Source of the DNA: Phocaeicola sartorii JCM 17136 = DSM 21941
Lineage (GTDB): Bacteria; Bacteroidota; Bacteroidia; Bacteroidales; Bacteroidaceae
Length of the DNA: 64,000 bases
Reading direction: 5' to 3'
Assembly (NCBI RefSeq): GCF_000614185.1
Contig: NZ_BAKM01000016.1
Coordinates: forward strand, 1 to 64,000
Both the position numbers and the translations under genes were made by a program. Shown piece after piece: positions 60,004 through 64,000 of the stretch. The notes beneath the pieces were generated by a model. It saw only the letters and a program-made list of their open reading frames with translations, ran no database searches and was not told the origin of the DNA. Position 1 is the first letter of the stretch, and every line of letters begins with the position of its first letter.

Positions 60004-61368
60004 TCATCTGTCCCCCCGTTGATGTTTACGATAATAAATCGCCATTATCACTAAAAAAGTAAGTACTTCCGCCAAAGGAACTGCCAACCATATTCCCGGC
60101 ACTTTCAACAGCAACGGCAAGCCAAACAGGCAAAACACCATAAAAACAAACCCGCGCAAAAACGTAACCATCATAGCCGGACGTGCCCGCTCCACACTTT
60201 GAAAATAGCCGATGGAAACAATATTCACAGCAAAGAAAATAAAGCCGGATGCAAACAAAGGCAACCCCTCCACAGCAATATCGTATGCCGGATAAGAGCG
60301 ATTAATAAACATAGCCACAATCTGATGGTTGAACAAAGCCGTCAATGCAAAAAACACAAGTCCGCAAGCCACCGCCGTCCCCAGTGCCAAGCGGAAAGCG
60401 GAACGTACCCGCATGGTGTCGCCCGCTCCAAAATTATAACTTAAAATGGGCTGGGCAGATTGTCCTATAGCATTATATACCATAAATATAATGGGGAAAA
60501 AATAACAGGCTATGCTGAAAGCTGCCACCCCGTCTTCTCCCAAATACGAAATAAACACATAGTTACCGGCAAACATCATACAGGCAATTGCTCCCTCACA
60601 CAAAAACGTGGATGCCCCCAACCGGCACATATATTTCACATTACGCCAAGTGAGCTGCATGCTCTTTCTGCTGAGTTTTACGCGGCAGAAATGGATAACA
60701 TTTTTCTTACGGCTCAAATATATGATTATCATAGCAGCCCCAACCACATAACCTAAACTGGTGGCAAGTGCCGCACCCATCATTTCCCAACCGAAAATGA
60801 AGATAAACACATAATCGAGCACAATATTAATCATTGCCGGAATAGCATTACACCACATGGCGTAATTAGGAGAACCATCCAATCGTACAAAAAACATACC
60901 TGAACTGAGCAGTGCGCTGAACACCAGAAAAGGAAGAAACCAATGCATATATTCTACCGCCAAAGGCAACAAGCGTTCCGAACTTCCCAGCAATCGTGCC
61001 ACATGAGGTGCAAACATACATACCACTCCCCATAGTAATGCCAAGAACAAAGAAGAAACCACCACTGCCTGCGTTACATTAATACGCGCTGATTTCTGCT
61101 TACCCTGTGACAAATGAATGGAAGCAACCACGGACGCCCCCACTCCAAACATCAGCCCGATGCCTGTACTTATCAAAAACAGTGGAGCCGTAATATTTAC
61201 CGCCGCCAATGCATCACTACCAATTCCCTTACCTACAAATATTCCGTCTGTTATAACAAACACAGCCGAAAAGACCATCCCCAACACAGTAGGTATCAGC
61301 AATTTCCGAAACAATTTCGGAATTTCCATACTGCCAAAATCAATACTATCTTTCATACCTATATCCAT
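60004..61368 (-). CDS. MATE-family efflux transporter
   Basis: An intact 454-residue protein with about twelve membrane helices in two homologous halves. Signature pieces include PTVLGMVFSAVFVITDGIFVGKGIGSDALAAVNI near the start and YNAIGQSAQPILSYNFGAGD at the start of the second half. Exports drugs or cationic compounds using Na+ or H+. Its upstream Crp/Fnr-like neighbour is downstream on the same strand and may be cotranscribed, but it has its own -7 box. Confidence 0.92.
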   Translation of the reverse strand: MDIGMKDSIDFGSMEIPKLFRKLLIPTVLGMVFSAVFVITDGIFVGKGIGSDALAAVNITAPLFLISTGIGLMFGVGASVVASIHLSQGKQKSARINVTQAVVVSSLFLALLWGVVCMFAPHVARLLGSSERLLPLAVEYMHWFLPFLVFSALLSSGMFFVRLDGSPNYAMWCNAIPAMINIVLDYVFIFIFGWEMMGAALATSLGYVVGAAMIIIYLSRKKNVIHFCRVKLSRKSMQLTWRNVKYMCRLGASTFLCEGAIACMMFAGNYVFISYLGEDGVAAFSIACYFFPIIFMVYNAIGQSAQPILSYNFGAGDTMRVRSAFRLALGTAVACGLVFFALTALFNHQIVAMFINRSYPAYDIAVEGLPLFASGFIFFAVNIVSIGYFQSVERARPAMMVTFLRGFVFMVFCLFGLPLLLKVPGIWLAVPLAEVLTFLVIMAIYYRKHQRGDR

Positions 61369-61382
61369 TGTTTTTCCGGTTG

Positions 61383-61390
61383 CAAAGATA
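61383..61390 (-). promoter_or_regulatory. -7 box of the MATE gene
   Basis: On the minus strand TATCTTTG matches TAnnTTTG, 14 bp before the start codon. Confidence 0.5.
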
Positions 61391-61451
61391 AGATGTTATT
61401 TTAGGGTAAAAATTACCATTTGGTAATTTCAGTTACTTTTTGCTTTAAAAA

Positions 61452-61483
61452 TTTGCGAGATTAAGAAGAAACCACTACCTTTG
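61452..61483 (+). promoter_or_regulatory. Promoter of tRNA-Thr
   Basis: TTTG (61452-61455), 20 bp, then TACCTTTG (61476-61483): both boxes match the Bacteroidetes consensus. Transcription would start about 15 nt before the tRNA. Confidence 0.75.
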
Positions 61484-61504
61484 CACCCGCAAAACAAAAA
61501 CATT

Positions 61505-61578
61505 GCCTCTTTAGCTCAGTTGGCCAGAGCACGTGATTTGTAATCTCGGGGTCGTTGGTTCGAATCCGACAAGAGGCT
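61505..61578 (+). tRNA. tRNA-Thr (anticodon TGT)
   Basis: A 74-nt cloverleaf. Acceptor arms GCCTCTT (61505-61511) and AAGAGGC (61571-61577) pair perfectly, the discriminator is T, the D-loop is AGCTCAGTTGGCCAGAGC, the anticodon loop reads TTTGTAA with anticodon TGT, and the T-arm has GGTTCGAATCC. CCA is not encoded. Confidence 0.95.
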
Positions 61579-61586
61579 CACCCAAT

Positions 61587-61625
61587 AAAAGCCGTTTCTG
61601 AAATTCAGAAGCGGCTTTTCGTTTT
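61587..61625 (+). terminator. Terminator after tRNA-Thr
   Basis: AAAAGCCGTTTCTG (61587-61600) pairs with CAGAAGCGGCTTTT (61606-61619), with one G-T pair, followed by a T-run. Confidence 0.85.
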
Positions 61626-62115
61626 TTATCAATCCCCTCATACTATCGGCTCATCGGCAAAATGGAGGATTAGGAAACAATTCTATCGGGGCAATCAATA
61701 AAAAGTAAATAATGCTTGTGCTTATCAAGTAAATACATGGCTTTAGGAAAAACTGATTACAATTGCTTAACCACGGCCGTGCTTAACAGATATTTTATTT
61801 TGTAAATGCAAAAAGAAGAGGCAGGAACATTATACACTGACGGAATATCTCACGGTCAACCGGAACTTAAGTGATTGTCAGTGAAACCAAGTATAAACCG
61901 AGAAACAATTATTAAGATGGAATGAATGCGATAAGCAAAGCATGTAAGAAAAAAGAGTGAGGGTATAAGAATATAAATGGATGCAACTTATTATTATAAA
62001 ATGAAGAATGGAAGTTCTTGAAAACAAACGGAACGATCCCCACTAAATCCCTACGTTCCCCTTATTTTGTCAAAAGAGAAACGTTTTTTGTCAATTCTAA
62101 GCCGCATTGTATTTG
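61626..62115. other. Spacer downstream of tRNA-Thr
   Basis: About 490 bp with no supported gene; short open frames near the end overlap the next gene's leader. It contains one palindrome (61767-61786). Regions beside tRNA genes are common integration sites, but I see no repeat of the tRNA 3' end here. Confidence 0.5.
61767..61786. repeat. Palindrome TTAAC-CACGGCCGTG-CTTAA
   Basis: A 20-bp near-perfect dyad centred on CGGCCG, mismatched only at the C/C flanking positions. It lies ~350 bp upstream of the fucosidase-region promoter box and could be an operator. Confidence 0.6.
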
Positions 62116-62123
62116 TATCTTTG
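62116..62123 (+). promoter_or_regulatory. -7 box of the fucosidase region
   Basis: TATCTTTG matches TAnnTTTG. The nearest TTTG (62087-62090) leaves a long 25-bp spacer. Confidence 0.45.
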
Positions 62124-62159
62124 TCCCATTAAGCAACCTTATAATAATACCCCCAATTT

Positions 62160-62465
62160 ATGGAGAACTTATTCAGAAACATAGCATATGGAAGCATGGC
62201 CTTAACCCTCCTTGCCACACCGGTAACAGCCCAACAGAAAATGGATGAAATGTGGGGCAATGGCCGAGTTGTATGGAAAGTGGAGACCGATGAAGGACAA
62301 ATGGCTCAAAACCAACAAAGCGCCTCATCCATTTTCTGCAAAAGGCCTATAGGCTGGATACGTTTTGACAAACCGGGCCGGCATACAATAACTGTCAATA
62401 TGCCCGAAGGAGGAGAACAGGCAGATATGTCAGCAATTTCAATGACTCCGATTTATTTTGAATAG
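62160..62465 (+). CDS. Small secreted protein resembling the C-terminal module of GH29 fucosidases; possible remnant
   Basis: 101 residues. A signal-peptide-like start (residues ~1-24, ending TPVTAQQ) is joined directly to GNGRVVWKVETDEGQMAQNQ, PIGWIRFDKPGRHTITVNM and AISMTPIYF. That second part looks like the beta-sandwich that follows some fucosidase catalytic domains (by pattern recall). The full-length parent's catalytic domain is absent, so this may be what is left of an internal deletion, or a separate accessory module. It lies 39 bp before the GH29 gene and probably shares its transcript. Confidence 0.55.
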   Translation: MENLFRNIAYGSMALTLLATPVTAQQKMDEMWGNGRVVWKVETDEGQMAQNQQSASSIFCKRPIGWIRFDKPGRHTITVNMPEGGEQADMSAISMTPIYFE

Positions 62466-62504
62466 CATGAACTATTTTATATTCATATCTAAATAAAAAA
62501 ACAC

Positions 62505-63548
62505 ATGAAAAAACGATTACTTATTTATTTTTTAGCCATTTTGGCGGTACAAAGCATTTATGGGCAAAAACTGATATTGCCTACCCCTTCTACAACTCCC
62601 AACAAAGCACAACAACAACAAATTGCCCGGAAATATGGAATGTTTATCCATTTCGGTATCAACACTTTCCATGATGAGGAATGGACGGATGGTTCGAAAC
62701 CGGCCTCTTCTTATTGTCCAACCCGGATAGATGCAGAACAGTGGGTGAAAACTGCCAAAGATGCCGGAATGAAATATATTATCTTGATAACCAAACATCA
62801 CGATGGATTCTGCCTATGGGATAGCAAATATACAGAATATGATGTTGCCAACTCAGGCAATAAGACCAATGTGATAGAAGCTGTAGCCAAAGCCTGCAAG
62901 AAATATAACATAGGGTTAGGACTTTATTATTCGCTGTGGGACAGAAAGATAAACGGAGACGTTGCAGACCAAAGCCAGGACGCTGCCTACAATGAGTATA
63001 TGATCAAACAATTAAAAGAGCTGATCAGCATAGCCCAAAAACATACGCACATCGTGGAGTTCTGGTTTGACGGAGGGTGGGTGAAACAAAACTACCGCTG
63101 GCCTGTCATGGATATCTACCAAACAATAAAATCCAAAGAGCCAAACTGCCAGATCGGCATCAACTGGAGCATTGGTTCACCCGAAAATGCAGACGCCCAT
63201 CCTGTTCATCCCGACAAACAAAAAGCAGGATTTCCTATCCGCTATTTCCCCAGCGATTTCAGATTGGGAGATCCTTATCTGCCTGCCGACAATGATCCAA
63301 AGACATTCACCCACGATGGAAAAGATTACTATATGCCTTGGGAATCGACCATTTGCATCAGTGGGCGCTGGTTTTACAACACAACAGATACAAAATTCAA
63401 ATCTATCGATGAATTGGAGAGACTTTACAAACAATGTACCAAGAATGATAATATTCTGATCTTAAATTGCCCTCCCAACAGAAACGGACAAATAAGGACA
63501 GAGGATATCAATATATTAAAAGAATTGCGCACACGATTAAACCTTTAA
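62505..63548 (+). CDS. Alpha-L-fucosidase, GH29
   Basis: An intact 347-residue protein with signal peptide (residues 1-20, ending IYGQK). Shorter than typical GH29 enzymes (450-600), because it has only the catalytic domain. Motifs: YGMFIHFGINTF, KYIILITKHHDGFCLWDSKYTEYDV (HHDGF), and FWFDGGWVKQ holding the likely nucleophile Asp. It ends after the LILNCPPNRNGQI strand. Removes terminal alpha-linked fucose from host glycans. An AraC-type regulator is convergent just downstream. Confidence 0.9.
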   Translation: MKKRLLIYFLAILAVQSIYGQKLILPTPSTTPNKAQQQQIARKYGMFIHFGINTFHDEEWTDGSKPASSYCPTRIDAEQWVKTAKDAGMKYIILITKHHDGFCLWDSKYTEYDVANSGNKTNVIEAVAKACKKYNIGLGLYYSLWDRKINGDVADQSQDAAYNEYMIKQLKELISIAQKHTHIVEFWFDGGWVKQNYRWPVMDIYQTIKSKEPNCQIGINWSIGSPENADAHPVHPDKQKAGFPIRYFPSDFRLGDPYLPADNDPKTFTHDGKDYYMPWESTICISGRWFYNTTDTKFKSIDELERLYKQCTKNDNILILNCPPNRNGQIRTEDINILKELRTRLNL

Positions 63549-63561
63549 ACAATTTACTTCC

Positions 63562-64000
63562 TTATACGCTCAGCTGCCTTGCCCTATACTCCTTGGGCGA
63601 GCACTGAGCTATTTTTGTGAACAAACGGGTAAATTGGGAAGGGTTGCAAATCCCCACGCTTTCAGCAATCTGCATGATACTCATATTGGTAGTCAGCAAC
63701 AGTGCCTGAGCACGTTCTATACGTTTCATCTGAATATATTCACAAGGAGGCATTCCTATTATTTTCTTAAAGACTTTAGAAAAATGATCCGGGGTAATGA
63801 ACATCAAGTCGGCCAATTCGATTATTGAAATACGTTTATCCAAATTCTTATTCACATACTGTATTGCCAAGTCAAGTTTCCCATACAAACTGTTTGCCGT
63901 CACTTTCCTTATACTCTCCTCGGTTACAAACCGGGAAAACAACTGCAACAAAATGCCATTGCTCTCCATTAACCGGGCAGTACAAAAGGAAATCTTCTCC
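63562..64000 (-). CDS. AraC-family regulator, C-terminal part (cut by window edge)
   Basis: The frame is open through the window end, so the start and the N-terminal sensor domain lie outside. The visible ~145 residues hold the double helix-turn-helix DNA-binding domain: IIELADLMFITPDHFSKVFKKIIGMPPCEYIQMKRIERAQALL and IAESVGICNPSQFTRLFTKIAQCSPKEYR. Convergent with the fucosidase gene, 13 bp apart, so it may regulate this small glycan locus. Confidence 0.88.
   Translation of the reverse strand, partial: EKISFCTARLMESNGILLQLFSRFVTEESIRKVTANSLYGKLDLAIQYVNKNLDKRISIIELADLMFITPDHFSKVFKKIIGMPPCEYIQMKRIERAQALLLTTNMSIMQIAESVGICNPSQFTRLFTKIAQCSPKEYRARQLSV

Noticed and set aside
61505-62115. Prophage or integrative-element attachment at tRNA-Thr
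   Set aside because: No duplicated tRNA 3' end, no integrase and no mobile genes are visible downstream.
1-64000. CRISPR array, rRNA genes, or transposase genes
   Set aside because: No regularly spaced repeats, rRNA-like sequence or transposase motifs were found.

Overview
The window looks like a chromosomal segment of a gut Bacteroidales, most probably Bacteroides or Phocaeicola. The evidence is -7 boxes of the form TAnnTTTG (some with a TTTG -33 box), a SusC/SusD pair, a BACON-like protein, a five-gene histidine-utilisation operon, GH109 and GH29 enzymes, and AT-rich spacers. The species assignment is inference.

Layout. (1) 1-332: spacer with a tandem repeat and a strong hairpin. (2) 333-13821, minus strand: a compact ten-gene operon of eukaryotic-like phosphosignalling. 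It encodes three Ser/Thr kinases (one fused to FHA, one to YD-like repeats), a PP2C phosphatase with a membrane segment and LysM-like tail, three further FHA proteins (one fused through a membrane helix to a trypsin-like protease) and three secreted proteins. (3) 14589-26815: YkvA protein, outer-membrane barrel protein, a TPR/sensor-kinase-like protein lacking the usual phospho-acceptor His, MscS channel, a tripartite RND efflux operon and a small secreted protein. (4) 26954-30645: electron-transfer flavoprotein beta/alpha plus acyl-CoA dehydrogenase. (5) 31059-38387: an unknown protein, a PaaI thioesterase, an Smr protein and an orphan SusC/SusD pair. (6) 38870-49159: queA, then a type I restriction-modification island (hsdM, hsdS, a decayed DUF1016 nuclease, hsdR) followed by a WYL regulator. 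(7) 49379-55820: hutU, ftcD, hutI, fchA, hutH. (8) 55938-59968: Nudix hydrolase, three tandem 28-residue cationic peptides with their own promoter box and terminator, GH109 lipoprotein, carbonic anhydrase, Crp/Fnr regulator. (9) 60004-64000: MATE transporter, tRNA-Thr, a fucosidase-module remnant, a GH29 fucosidase and an edge-truncated AraC regulator.

Fourteen otherwise normal genes are split by about 18 small indels. Almost all are the loss of one base in a run of 2-8 identical bases, and in each gene the net correction restores a length divisible by three. I treat these as probable consensus errors and annotate the full-length genes. The DUF1016 gene differs: it has an internal deletion that removes the nuclease core, so it is a genuine pseudogene.

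The two most interesting items are the kinase/PP2C/FHA/protease operon, which looks like a cytoplasm-to-periplasm phosphorelay ending in proteolysis, and the tandem array of leaderless amphipathic 28-residue peptides at 56585-56932.
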